The position numbers and the translations under genes are program-made. This document shows positions 49,315 to 60,670 of a stretch of 64,000 nucleotides of DNA, piece after piece. The DNA comes from Augochlora pura (taxonomy: Eukaryota > Arthropoda > Insecta > Hymenoptera > Halictidae): assembly GCF_028453695.1 (NCBI RefSeq), contig NC_135780.1, positions 5,704,001 to 5,768,000 of the forward strand. The letters run 5' to 3'. Every line of letters begins with the position of its first letter. Position 1 is the first letter of the stretch. The notes beneath the pieces are model-generated. The model did not search any database. It saw only the letters and a list, made by a program, of their open reading frames with translations, and was not told where the DNA came from.

Positions 49315-51122
49315 CGGAAATAATATCCTTTGGCTTTTATTCATGGAGCTTTTGTAAATCGGTGACATGAGAATAGGGAGAGATCGTGAGATAAGGGGAC
49401 GATGTCTGGCCGCGACGCGCGCACCGTTTCTACGTGAAAACGAAATTAACGGCGTTCCCTGTTCCCAGGTACCGGACATGGAAAAGATCGCCGGGTGACG
49501 ATCGCTGTTTTAGCTCGATGGTTTTTCGTAAGTTGCCTGCGCGATGTTCGTACGCACGCGAAATATGCAAAATCTGTTATTATGCACTAGATGTAGCGTA
49601 ACGAGCACAGCGCGGATTTTCACGTGGTTTTCTTTTTTATTCAGCGATCTATCAACTTGAGAGATAAAAAAGATATTTTACTGAAATTATGTCAACTAAA
49701 GCTCTGTTTTTGTCCTTATCATAAATAAAATAGTCCATTGTAAGGATTCATAGAAATCTGACTTTTATAGAAATATATTTATTTTCTTCGTTTCTCCTTA
49801 ATCGAAATCCTCGCTTTTGCTATAAACGCGGCAAAATGATATAAAAATAATTGATAAAAATCTAATCGATATAGAAATAACTTTGATACACATCCTGCTT
49901 TATAATACAGCTGTACAGTGTACATCGTGAGCCCGTGTACTTCGAAGCGGTATTACAATCGACCACGGGGCCTCAACGCGAAAGAGTTACAACGGAAGGA
50001 GAGCATTATACCGATAATTCTAAATATTATTTAGAGATAGTACTATGCGCGAGGAACACGAGCGCATTAGGAACGATATAGTCAACGTTCCAGTTAATGT
50101 TCGGAACACGCGGCCCGTGTATCCTGTGCCTCGTTTCCGGCAATGAACGGTATCGCTCGATTCGAGAGCTACAATATGACGCAGCGAAGCGTGGATGGTA
50201 CCGAACAGCTCTGGCGATCATCTCTTAATTCGATTAATTCACGTAAATGGTGATTCATTGTGTTCAATATATCATATACAGGATGCTTCACTTGGCTTGT
50301 CAATTTATAAGATCGTACCGGTATTTTTTTTATTTTTCGACCGCCACTTTGGAAACGCGTACGCGAGCGGGACACGCGCGTGTCGGTGGCAAACAATGCG
50401 AGAACCGATTGTCGACGCAGCGATCACCGAACAAAATGTTTCCGATATTCGCGGATATAGTATAAGCTTCTGTTTTAATATCAGCTCGGTTTTAACATTG
50501 TTCGCTGATAATAAATATTGTTTAAATTATAATTCGTCTGCGGCGGATAGACTGGCGATTCGAAATAAACAAATAAATTCGGAATTTTCCAAGTGAATTG
50601 AGAGAAAGAGGGAACAAATCGAGATTCGTTTATTTCTTTTAATAATCTCCACGTGTCGACAACGATGCAACAATATCAGCTTCGGTTTCTCAAAGCTTTT
50701 TGTCGCATTTATTCGCTTGTTACGAGTGCATTTTGCGTTGTACCGTAACGATTCGACAGAATTTTCCTCTAACCGGCTGAGAAAAAAAAAAAGTTGTTTG
50801 CAGAACGGAAAGTTCATTGAAAAGTGGACCGAAATCGCGAGAGAAGCGTTTCGAAACGCGAAGGCGGGCGGGTAAGAACCGGCAGCGCTAGCAGCGCGCG
50901 TTCGCACCGCCGAGAAAATCTACCCTATTTCCGAAGTATTGATCTCTGAAAAAAATTACTTAAACTCCAAATTAAATGGAAGTCTGCTCGAGAAGGGTAC
51001 GGTAAATATGATGGACGGCGCGGAACTTAATAGACCTACATTTCCTCAAGCTGCGCGGAAAGCCCGTTTTTCATTATTTTTCGAGACTGGGGGAAAAAAG
51101 AATCTGTTTCGCGAATTATTAA

Positions 51123-51165
51123 CCCTTTGCGCTCCAGGCCGTCACGGGGATGTTACCCGCTAATG
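51123..51165 (+). mobile_element. Possible TTAA element end (family 3)
   Basis: TTAA 51119-51122 followed by CCCTTTGCGCTCCAGG. This resembles the fragment at 3153 and the family 1 terminus, but nothing further aligns. Confidence 0.25.
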
Positions 51166-51850
51166 AACCATTATAGTATGGAGAAAGTAAGATACTGTAA
51201 TAAAATAATTTATCAGGTATTTCCTTTAATTATACAAGCTGGTAAAAGTAGAGGATTGAAGGGTTTTATTAAAAGATAACTTTATCTCGAATGACGTGCG
51301 AGGTATTTTCAACAATTTTTATGTCACTGTTCTCGAAGATGCTTTGCAATCATAACTATTATAATAACTATTAATAATTATAGTGAATTTAAGGTCCACA
51401 GCATAGTCGAAACTTTTCAGTAAAAAGTAAAAAATATCATTTATTTCTCCTCGTTAATTTATTCAAATTAATAGATATTTTGCTCGATCACCGAGAAACA
51501 AAATAACGGATCTTATAAAGCAAGAAACGTTCGATTTATTCAGCCGAATTATATAAATCGCATCAAAGTTTTAAAACATTGACGTATTTAAAAATACAGA
51601 TGCTTCCCGAGCAAAAGCTTTTCATTTGGTGAAACAGACGGGGCCGCGTATTTGTTCTGCCGGCTGCCCGATTTCAGGCGGAGGCGAATAATTTGGTTTG
51701 ATATCAAAAATTCGTTAGCGCCTGAGTATGGAAATAATATATCAAAAATTAATAATCACGATCGCAAACGAACGTAATTTAGGAGACGCCCGGACGGAAC
51801 GGAGAACGGAGGCTAAACGCCAACAGCGATGCCCACAGGTATTGCTGATG

Positions 51851-52026
51851 TATACTGGGTGTCTGGGAAATCGTAATAGTCCAAATTCTATGAACGAACT
51901 TTGAAGTCGATTATCGCGAAAACGGAGCTCCGGATGAAAAGACGTTATACCAAAATGTTTTCTTCTTTTTCGATGTAGAATCACCATCTGCTCGGTTGTG
52001 CTAGAATTTTCGGGACACCCTGTATA
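51851..52026. mobile_element. Small element with TATACxGGGTGTC inverted ends
   Basis: TATACTGGGTGTC at 51851 is answered by GACACCCTGTATA ending at 52026, enclosing about 176 bp. Ends of this type are common on small non-autonomous insect elements. No coding capacity. Confidence 0.5.
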
Positions 52027-52885
52027 GTCAACAATAATCTGACACAGTGAAAAGCGTTCCATAGCAGGTACTGTTTCTTCACGTGTAACAATTGAACAGA
52101 GCATCGACCGAGGAGGCAACGATTATTTTACGACGGCGCATCGGTAATTAACCGGTGCATCCGCGCGATTTTCACGGCGGTAAAAGTGTTGGTGTTCGCA
52201 CGGGACGATGATCAGGCCGACGGCGGCGTGACAACACGATTTATTGAGAGTACCGTTGTCAGTGGGTCAGAAAATTAGGTCAGGTAGGAGGATGGCAGAG
52301 CGTGGCAAGGGCCAACTACAGTTATCCACCGTCCGGGCTGAACCGGGCTGCTCCGCACACCTGGAGAGCTTCTTTTTCTTGCGGAGGGGAACGCGCCGAT
52401 GGTCGTCGATAAAAAGATAAACCCCGGCGACCGGGGAGGGTCTCGTGGGCGAGGTGCATCAGAATCCGTGCGCCGTCGGCGACGGATTTACACTTCGCCG
52501 TCCTTTTGTAGGAGATTCAACGGCGCGGAGAGAGCGAGCTTGTCATGAATTTCGATTTCGTGAAAAAAAAAAGAAAGAAACGCGACGACGACGACGACGA
52601 CTACCCCGAGCCCCTTTTTATTCCGCCCCTTTTGGCTTTGTTCGAAATAAAAATCGCCGGGATCGTAACTCTCTTGATTTATAGGGAAACAGGAACGTAC
52701 GGTGATTGATACTTTCTGCGACGCATAAAAGAGAGAATTTCTCGACGCGCGGATCAAAGAGCGGACTCATTCTCGTGACGGAGGGTCGATCGACGAATTC
52801 TTCGCATACCGGTCCGCGTACGATAAGTCGATAGTATTTCGCTTAGAAATATATTTTGCTAACGAAAGTTAACGAAATATCGTAC

Positions 52886-53068
52886 TTTGTATATTTCTAT
52901 TTTTTAGCATTTCTAGTATCGAAATAAAGTAATTTTTACATTTTAAATAATTTTTAAATTTAAAATAATTTCTGAAGCAATTTAAAAAAATTATAAATTA
53001 AAGTAATTTCTAATATACACATTTGTACATTTCTATACCAGAAATACTAAAAAATAGAAATATACAAA
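52886..53068. repeat. Foldback with 34-bp arms
   Basis: 52886-52919 and 53035-53068 are complementary at 32 of 34 positions (TTTGTATATTTCTATTTTTT at the outer ends). Weaker complementarity continues inward for about 25 bp. It is AT-rich, without an obvious target duplication; a decayed foldback element is likely. Confidence 0.65.
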
Positions 53069-53489
53069 AACGTACATTAAAAATTACCCTCGGTCCATAA
53101 TTATTCACGTATTGTAAAGAATAAATTCCTGAAAATCTGATTTACTTTTGAAATATTTCACGGTCGTGAAATTTACTGATTTCATAAAGAACGAAAAAAC
53201 ATTTCAATCAACAATTTACGATTTCTCTGAATTTTCCGATCTGTTTGCCATATTAATTCATTTATTACAGGCGCTAACCAGACGGACGAAAATAACTATT
53301 AATTAAGAAGATCGTCGACCCAACGATCGTAGATTATTCCGGCACGTTATTGAAGGGTTAACACCGAATCGAGCGATCCCCGGTTAAGACAGCAACTTAA
53401 ATACCGCGGTAATAACAGTGATTTATGTCGAATGATCCGCGGCTGGTACTTTGGCGAGCTCCCTGCCGAAGTGATTCGACGCTGTTACT

Positions 53490-53760
53490 TCGGAAAAGGA
53501 AGAAGGAGGTCATTAAGCTACCTTAGGAGGTGATTATCCCACCTAAGCAGCTGATTAAGGTATCCGCGTAGCCTGGGCGCTGCCAACTTGCGCGAAATTA
53601 GGTACACGTTTGCGCTGATTAGCAACAGCCAGCCAGCCAGTCAGCTACCTCGTGAAAGAAGCAAACTTAACGGGGCACAATGCAAAAAGCGGGGCGCCTA
53701 AGAAGTTGATTAAGCTGCATCCTGGAAAAGAATTTGATTAAACTGCAGCGTGGTACGACT
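53490..53760 (+). repeat. Degenerate TGATTAAGCTGC repeat cluster
   Basis: CATTAAGCTACC, TGATTATCCCACC, TGATTAAGGTATC, TGATTAGC, TGATTAAGCTGC and TGATTAAACTGC occur within about 260 bp of GC-balanced sequence. Each core GATTA matches K50 homeodomain (Otx/Bicoid-type) sites. It may be old tandem repeats or a cis-regulatory module upstream of the LITAF gene. Confidence 0.4.
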
Positions 53761-54098
53761 GACGCGTTATCAAAGTTAACCGGGCGAGAGGCTTTCCCCG
53801 GACACGCGTAACGTAACGCGGCCAGGCCGAGGGCTTAGCTCCTGGCGAGCCAGCGATAAGAAAGCACCAGCCAGCCCAAATAGTCCCTTCGGCTTAGACT
53901 CGGCTCGCTATCGCGATAAACGATAATAATATCTATTATTGGTAAGCTGCCGAGATAAATGACTCCGGTGCAGGTTTAACCTGCGATCTAGCGCGTTTAT
54001 TATACCCTGGCGCTACCGAAATTCAAATCCTCCAACTTTGCATTGTGTATTACGTTAACTGCGATTAGCATTAATATTTTGACAATATTTAAAATATT

Positions 54099-54290
54099 GA
54101 GATATTAAAATATTGAATATTGAAATATTAAAATATTGAATATCGAAATATTAAAATATTGAATATTGAAATATTAAAATATTGAATATCGAAATATTAA
54201 AAAATTGAATATTGAAATATTAAAATATTGAACATTGAAATATTAAAATATTGAATGTTGAAATATTAAAATATTGAATGTTGAAATATT
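54099..54290. repeat. 23-bp AT minisatellite
   Basis: GAAATATT recurs every 23 bp from 54122 to 54283 (eight steps), with changes such as AATATT/AATATC/AATGTT. It lies 470 bp upstream of the LITAF start codon. Confidence 0.9.
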
Positions 54291-54757
54291 ATCAAGAACG
54301 TCTCATTATTCTTATCTTTATCTTAAAATATAATTTAATGCAACGAGTAGGCTGAAAGTAATTATCCGCCTAATTCGGTACAATTCTCTTAAAACCATTT
54401 GTAACCGAATGGTCGCTAGTAGGTCACTATAGCGCAATAATTTCAAGAGGTTCACGTTTCCCAAGCATCGATCTTGGCAACCGGATGCCGAGAGCGAGGT
54501 GCTCCACCAACAGATAAATTCAAGGAAATTGTTTCATTGGCAACGTACAACTTCACTTTGTTAATGCGATATCCGCAGACAGCGGCTAGCCTTAAATATA
54601 TATATCTGTATATATATGTGTGTGTGTGTCCGATTGAAAAATGTGCATCGAACTCGCGGTGAGAGAACGCGTCGCGTATATGGAAATATGATATGCGGAG
54701 CGCAGGTTGTTCCAGCACGTTCGTTTAATTCCTGGTGGCCGTACGACTAAAAGGCGG

Positions 54758-56475
54758 ATGTCCACGCTGACTTACGTAGGTTAGAATTCAATGACGCCGT
54801 ATATTATCTTATATACCATTTTCGTCACAGCCGTACGCGGCCACGTGGTGTCCTGTGTGCGACAAACGAGTCAGCGACAAAGGGGAGGACACGTGCACGC
54901 TGCTCGACCATATTCGCAAATCTCACCCGAAGCACTCGCGTCAATATTTGCCGGAGGTACGAAATTTCACTTCGTCGGCGATTCGACGACGACTCACCCA
55001 TCTCTAAAAATTCATTTAACAAAATTCTTCATTACAGATCGACTACATATGTTCGATAATATAATATTATAATAATAATATCGGTAATATTAATAATTAA
55101 ATTGTTTAAAATACCAGGGTGAAAAGGAGGCGTCGAAAAAGTCGTCGAATCGCGTAAGTTCGAAGAATTCCGTCAGGACGGGCAGCAATGCCAGAACAAG
55201 CGAGCCGAAGAAAGTCTACGCTACCCGAGGTACGTTTCTATGTTCCCAGTAATTCCGCGATAAGGCATTAAAATTCGTTCGCCCGTGGATAATAGTGGAC
55301 ACGTGGAAGTCGCACAACGAAATGAAAATCTGCCCGAAATGCAAAAAGGAAGGAGTGCCGACGCTTCATGCCCGCGGAGATAAACTGACAACGTCGCATA
55401 TCGGAGCTCTCTGCCTCTTAGGGTAAGCCCAAGTCTACTAAAATGACATCGCTCGCAGCCTTTATTATCTGACTTTGCCCTAATTCCTCTTAAATGATGG
55501 TCGTCTACAGTAAGAAAAATATTTAAATATCCAAAAAATTATTATTAGTTTATTACACGTTTATAGAATTGCTTGGTCGAATTTTAAAGTAATAGAAAGA
55601 TCAAAAGAATTTCAGAACCTCTGAATATTATTTTCAACTTCTGGAGATTATGATATATTATTAATATATTAAATCCAAATGTTTATTTAAGTTTTCATTT
55701 TTGTGCAACTTACGTAGAACAGTTTTGTTTCGCATGGACATCCAAGTATAGTCCTCGCACAAAAGATGGCACCTTTATGTGCCATCAGCACAAAGGTGGC
55801 TGCCTGTCGCGCGAAGACTATAGGTAATATTTAACAGCGATTTTAATTTCGTTCATCAAGTAACCAATAATGTTATTAAAATTTCTGTTCTCGAGTTTTA
55901 TTTCAAAGAATCCATTTTCGAAAAAAAACTTCTTGTATCAAAGACAACTTAACACGACCATCGAATAGTTTCAACATTTTAATATCAGTTAATAATAACT
56001 ACTATTTAATAGCAGTTAATATCCTTGCAGCTGCAGCGTAATTTATTAAATAGTTCAAAGAGCCTTAACGTTCAATCGATTTTTGCTTCTCCCTTTCCGG
56101 GCACGGTAAATGTCACGCAAATGACCCAGTTTGCATTTCGAAGGCGGGCTGATTGAATGTCGGCTTCCCGACGGGGAAAAAAAAACCTTGCGCAGCTTTC
56201 ACGGCCGATTCACGCGAATACGACAACGAGTATTCTCGTTTCGTTAAAAAACACGATGATTTATGGGCAGATGCTGGCCGCTTTGCTTTGTGCCGCTGAT
56301 GATGAAGCGCGCGAAGAAGGTGCGCATGATATGCCCGTTGTGCGGCTACGTGTACGGCAGCTTCGAGTATAAGAATACCGGACTAGCGCCGTGCAAAACA
56401 GAATCCGAGGACTCGCAGGCGAGACTGTCGTCCACGCCGATCAGTTTTCGGTTGCAAACCGTCAACGAAGATTGA
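54758..56475 (+). CDS. Zinc finger + LITAF-domain protein, five coding exons
   Basis: Predicted exons are 54758-54775, 54831-54956, 55118-55229, 55296-55422 and 56271-56475, giving 588 nt and about 195 residues. All introns are GT..AG (55, 161, 66 and 848 bp) and the phases match throughout (0, 0, 1, 2). Exon 2 carries a C2H2-like finger: C13-P-V-C16, then H33 and H38 in HIRKSH, with a long 16-residue gap between C16 and H33. Exon 3 is a basic Ser/Lys/Arg linker. Exons 4-5 form a LITAF (zf-LITAF-like) domain: CPKC at 98-101, a hydrophobic stretch at about 120-137 centred on CLLGCWPLC, and ICPLCG at 148-153. The histidine usual two residues before the second CxxC is Met147. LITAF domains bind zinc through the two CxxC knuckles and insert into endosomal or lysosomal membranes; the finger's role is unknown. 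The ATG exon is tiny and is the least certain part. The tail is polar and ends in VNED. Seen: exons and motifs. Known: LITAF family traits. Inferred: membrane trafficking role. Confidence 0.82.
55423..56270 (+). other. Intron 4 of the LITAF gene with a hairpin
   Basis: This 848-bp intron splits the LITAF domain between the hydrophobic segment's Gly128 codon and Cys129. The donor is GTAAGC and the acceptor ends GGGCAG. It is AT-rich except for a 76-nt imperfect palindrome at 55747-55822, described separately. The other introns of the gene are 55-161 bp, so this one is unusually long. Confidence 0.7.
55747..55822 (+). other. Intronic 76-nt hairpin candidate
   Basis: The outer arms TATAGTC/GACTATA and TCGC/GCGA pair with one mismatch. 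The inner arms CACCTTT/AAAGGTG and GTGC/GCAC pair around a five-base CATCA loop, with an internal loop and a two-base bulge. Size and shape would suit a pre-miRNA, but I match no known mature miRNA. The same bases also lie in a 101-nt cryptic exon frame (55723-55823) with AG before and GT after. Confidence 0.35.
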
Positions 56476-56542
56476 ACGTTCACGATACAACGAGGAGCAA
56501 GTAATCTCAACAAATTTTAAAGTACTATTGTTGTTTGTCTTT

Positions 56543-56548
56543 AATAAA
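56543..56548 (+). promoter_or_regulatory. Polyadenylation signal AATAAA of the LITAF gene
   Basis: A canonical AATAAA lies 68 nt after the stop codon of the zinc finger-LITAF gene, a normal distance for a short insect 3' UTR. Confidence 0.6.
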
Positions 56549-59500
56549 ATATCAATCGAAAGCTAATATCTCGGAATTTCAAAGTATATCAACTTTTCTG
56601 GCAACCAAAATTGCATAAATGGCATATACTATACCATCGAGTATATGTTCTAGGAAGTTAGACGATAAAAACATGAGAATTTCTTTTTTAATAATTACAT
56701 TATAGTGCACGATCGTCATTGCAGCTCGCTAATTTATAGCGTACAGTTTCGTCAGAATTAAGATATTCCTACTGCGACAGAGATCGCACGCGTTACAATG
56801 CGAGTCTAGATAATTCAGGATTTCTCGTCGAACGGCCCGATCCCCCCGAAGTATCGCGAGGCGCTTGAAACTTGCCTCGGCTGCTCGCGTAATTCGAGAT
56901 GGTTTAAGGAAAGCTTAGGAACAGAAAAACTTCTCCCCGCTTCCGATTTAATCGTTTCACGGTGCCTATATCTCGCTCGCAAGTTTTACCGTTACTCGCG
57001 CCCGACTGGGGATGAATACAGGAAAAGTAATATTCGTAATGAAGCCTCAGAGACGCGTCCGCCAAGTGTATCCGCGGATCGCAATTAATTTTATCTTGAT
57101 GAATAATTTATTTCCCGCGTTGCGCAGCAATTTTTCATAATATTTATCGATTATATTACCCCGCTTTGAAATGAAAATACATGCTGCAATATTTTTAACG
57201 CAACGTTTGTTAGTTTCAATGCACGTTATTTAGCTATATTAAAGTGCTGTATGTATACTAGTAAAATTCCTGCAGGATTATTAATACGATGAATAATTAA
57301 TCCACAGAAACATATCGGATACACCTACGTGTAACGTCGCGCGTTTCCATTTATATTACAAGTTGGCCGCGATATACGCTCGCCCGGCTATAATTCGTAG
57401 ATCACTGCCGAGGCTCTGGGTACACAGTTAAGGTTTAACTCGATTCTAAATGGTTGCATATAATCTGTCTGGTACACTTAATGGAGCTAGTCGCGGCCTG
57501 GTTATGGCGGGACAGTATGAATAAGCTACCCAAGTAATACAGTCGCTATTACTTTGCCGGGATCTCTGGCTCGCGTGGAAAAGGAATTAGGGGAAATGGT
57601 ATTACCGGGTAAACAGCTAACGAAAGCGAGCGTTAACTTTTATACACTGTGTTTCGTAAAGCGCCCGCGCAATAGCTCACAATTAACGCCCGTTCTTAGG
57701 CAAATAGGTATTCGTCTCCTTTTAAAAAGACCGCCGCGGAATACCGGTTGTACGCGCCGCGCTTTAAATCTCGCTGTTCTAAATTTCGCGGATTTATTAG
57801 ACCGCTTTCGCCCGTATACACCGCGTACGAGTGCTCACGGTGAAACACTCTTTATTATGCTGAAGCGGCGATTAATCTTTATACGGTTCTTAGCGAATTA
57901 CACGGACAGATTCATTTCTTAATTAAACTGAATTATTTCTATTTTCATCGAATTGGATTAAACGAAAGAATTGAAAAAGAATTTCTATTAATTGAGACTC
58001 AATCGTCTTATCGATACGAAGAGTTGTTAAAATTCAACGAAAATTTTTACATGGCAAACTTTGAACGGAACTCGAAGATAAGCTCGGAGAAGCTTGATTC
58101 ACTTTATGGGTTCGCGGCATAGGCTATGGCAGCGACGATGAAATCATTTAACAAAGAGGTCACAATAAATTAACGTTGGCCAGCGAGTAACAGCTTGAAA
58201 AATTTCACCTGGAAGAATGTAGATCGTAGATAATAATTGCACGAGGCCCCGTGCATTCGTTCGCTCGGGAAACGCCGTGCGCGCAAATTCGTTGCGATTA
58301 ATCAAATTCCTATGTAATTTAATAAAATGTCAGACGGCATGAAAAACTCGGATGTTTTCGTATACACGGCGACGACGGTAGTCGGCGTTCTCCAACATAA
58401 TTTCTCTTTTCACGATCGAAATGAAGTCGCGGGCGAAGAACGAGAGAACCTGGAGGGGAGATCCGCGTTCGAGATTATCCCCCCATAAACTAGAAATTGT
58501 GCACGGTGGCAGTGTTATCCGTAGGAAACGGAGGTAAGTCGTGTGTCCGTGATCCGTCCCCTCCCTTCTCGCCCCTAACCTAATCTCGCTGACGGTAATG
58601 AGTCAACTCCAGTTTAATTAGGCGCTGAACAGGCGCTTGGATACACACAGTCTGCGCTTCGGTCTGGGGATCGTGTGCCGTTTGCCTCTTTCGCAGGTAT
58701 GGTATCTCTGCGTGGCACTTATGATGCTGAATCATTAATTATCACAACAATGGCTAACAGGCAATTAAGAAACCCGTTCTGTCGTTGTTGACAAATGAAA
58801 AAGTACAAATCTTATTTCCATTTAAGTGCTGTAGGAGTATACAATATAATTCATCGAATTATTTTTCAAGCAGTACAAATACACAATTTAATTCAACAAT
58901 GTTCTTTTAAATAGTAAAGATATCTAACTTAATTCATCGATGTTCAAACTGAGAATTAATCGATGAATTTTGAAAGATAAAATAAATTTACGCACAAATT
59001 TAATTTAATATTAATTTAATAGTAACCGAAGAAGCATACCTTTTTACAACGTGAACGGTTTCTCTCGTGTTGCTCGTGTAAACTATACATCCACCTACCT
59101 GAAAGCAAAATAGACAAACTCGTTAGAAAAACACGAATTAAACCAATGGTATTAAACGAAACGTCTATCAAATTACCAGTTTACATTTCAATTTGATTCC
59201 GATCCAGGCTATTGTTTTTACAAATTATCGGAGTGCCTCTTTTTCGCGGATACGATGAATGATTGAGTGCCATTGTTTTCGGTTAATTAACACGGCCCAA
59301 ACGAAAACAAGCGCCGTCATTAACTTTACCGATTCTACTAAAACAATGGCAGACCGGCTCGCCTAAATCTTTCTCGACCAACAACTGAGCCATTTATCCT
59401 ATTTCGTTAGCGACACCACTTCGATCTATTGCACTTCTTACAATTATATCACTTCTGAAGCATTTGCCAAAAACAGAAAATGAAAGTCTAGCAATTATTT

Positions 59501-60159
59501 CGACCTCTTTTATTGCTGTATTAACACGTTATTGTCGTTGGCATAACCTGACGTTTGCTCTACTACGCAATGTGCACTGCGCTGCAGGTTGCAACATGGC
59601 CGACAATGTGGCCGACGTGGCGCCATCTATAACATAGGTGGCGCCGTGTCAGTCACCAGTTTGTCGCATTAAGAAACACAATAAATCACGTCAGACATAT
59701 CTCAAAACAAGTGAAATAATTGTGCTTCGATCCATTCTATAAAATTAAACCTGAAAACGTGATAACAATTTTTGAACGTTTTAATATTGGCGGTCAACGT
59801 GTAAGTACACTTTTTCTCAATTATTTCTACCATTCTTTCTAATATTCCAAATTTGTTATCATAACCTGTGAATAATGATGAACAGAAATGTTCTGTGATA
59901 CCAGAAATGTTATTATTATTTCTGCCTCGTCAGGTTACAAATTTAATTTTATAAAAGCTGCAACAATGCTAGTATTCGATAATTAATAGATTAGATTTCT
60001 TCCTCTCGAAACTTTCATTGTAGAAATTTTCAGAGTTCCTGAATTTCTACGTAACTTCGTTGAAACTTTCCCGAGTATCTGAGATTTCTGTTCTTTTTTT
60101 CTTCGCAAAGAAAAGAAGTCAGCAGATTTCTGGAGTAGGTAAAGGAGAGAGAGAGATAA

Positions 60160-60190
<31 letters not shown>

Positions 60191-60500
60191 GGCATGAAGT
60201 AGCAAAGTAGCGCTGCCTCATAACTTTAATGGTTAAGTTGTTCGCAACTGTCTACGCGATAAGTTCATAATGCGACAGCCTCTCGTTTAGTATTGATAAC
60301 TATGCCGGCTCGTCACGCAAACTTTAGAAACGACCGCGTGAACCTGTACCCCACGTAGAAGTCACGCCATTCGGTCTAATAGGTTTCGCAGTTGCGGACT
60401 ATCGAGCTCCGGTTGAGTAACTTCACGCTTCCACTACGCTATCGACACCTTTGTGCTTCGCAACTGACATTGCTCCCTAACGATCCGCAGAAGTCAGATA
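56549..60500. other. Spacer downstream of the LITAF gene
   Basis: No second gene is seen. A donor-like GAGGTAAGTCG at about 58530 sits in a GC-rich patch, and the paired CTCF-like motif lies at 59.6 kb. The 122-codon frame at 57554 lacks codon bias and domains. Confidence 0.55.
59619..59645. promoter_or_regulatory. Inverted pair of CTCF-like motifs
   Basis: GGCGCCATCTAT, a three-base spacer, then ATAGGTGGCGCC: 12-base arms with one mismatch. Each arm, read outward, contains AG(A/G)TGGCGCC, which fits the insect CTCF core AG(A/G)(G/T)GGCGC. It lies 3 kb after the LITAF gene. Insulator function is inferred. Confidence 0.35.
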
Positions 60501-60504
60501 CTAA

Positions 60505-60670
60505 CCCTTTTGCAGTCGAAGCCGTTTTAGCATGAAAATCCAAAATAGTTTTCCAGACTTACCATTTTATAAAACCCGGAGCATTTTATACATTATAAAA
60601 TTGAATTTCGTGACTCGTGCAACAGTTAACAGCTTTTAACCATTTTTAAATGTAATTTGATAAAAATTTA
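60505..60670 (-). mobile_element. TTAA-MITE family 1 fragment (minus)
   Basis: CTAA then CCCTTTTGCAGTCGAAGCC starts the copy, followed by the recognisable TTCGTGACTCGTGCAACAG interior. The other end is missing. It is the only family 1 piece right of 35.3 kb. Confidence 0.5.

Larger units (their letters stand above)
48795..52880. other. Spacer, GC-rich at its left
   Basis: 48.8-49.5 kb is CpG-rich with purine runs; the 192-codon minus frame there is low-complexity and unlikely to be real. The rest is AT-rich spacer with the 51.85-kb element. Confidence 0.6.

Noticed and set aside
48901..49479. 192-codon minus-strand open frame
   Set aside because: Dominated by Ser/Pro/Leu runs from purine tracts and GC-rich sequence, no domain, and other frames open in parallel.
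54791..55072. Single 93-codon ATG frame over exon 2 of the LITAF gene
   Set aside because: A shadow frame: it crosses the inferred intron 1 acceptor and exon 2 donor, while the zinc finger lies in another frame that splices cleanly.
57554..57922. 122-codon plus-strand frame
   Set aside because: Starts with ATG only by alternative start reading, lacks codon bias, domains and splice sites; typical of CpG-rich spacer.
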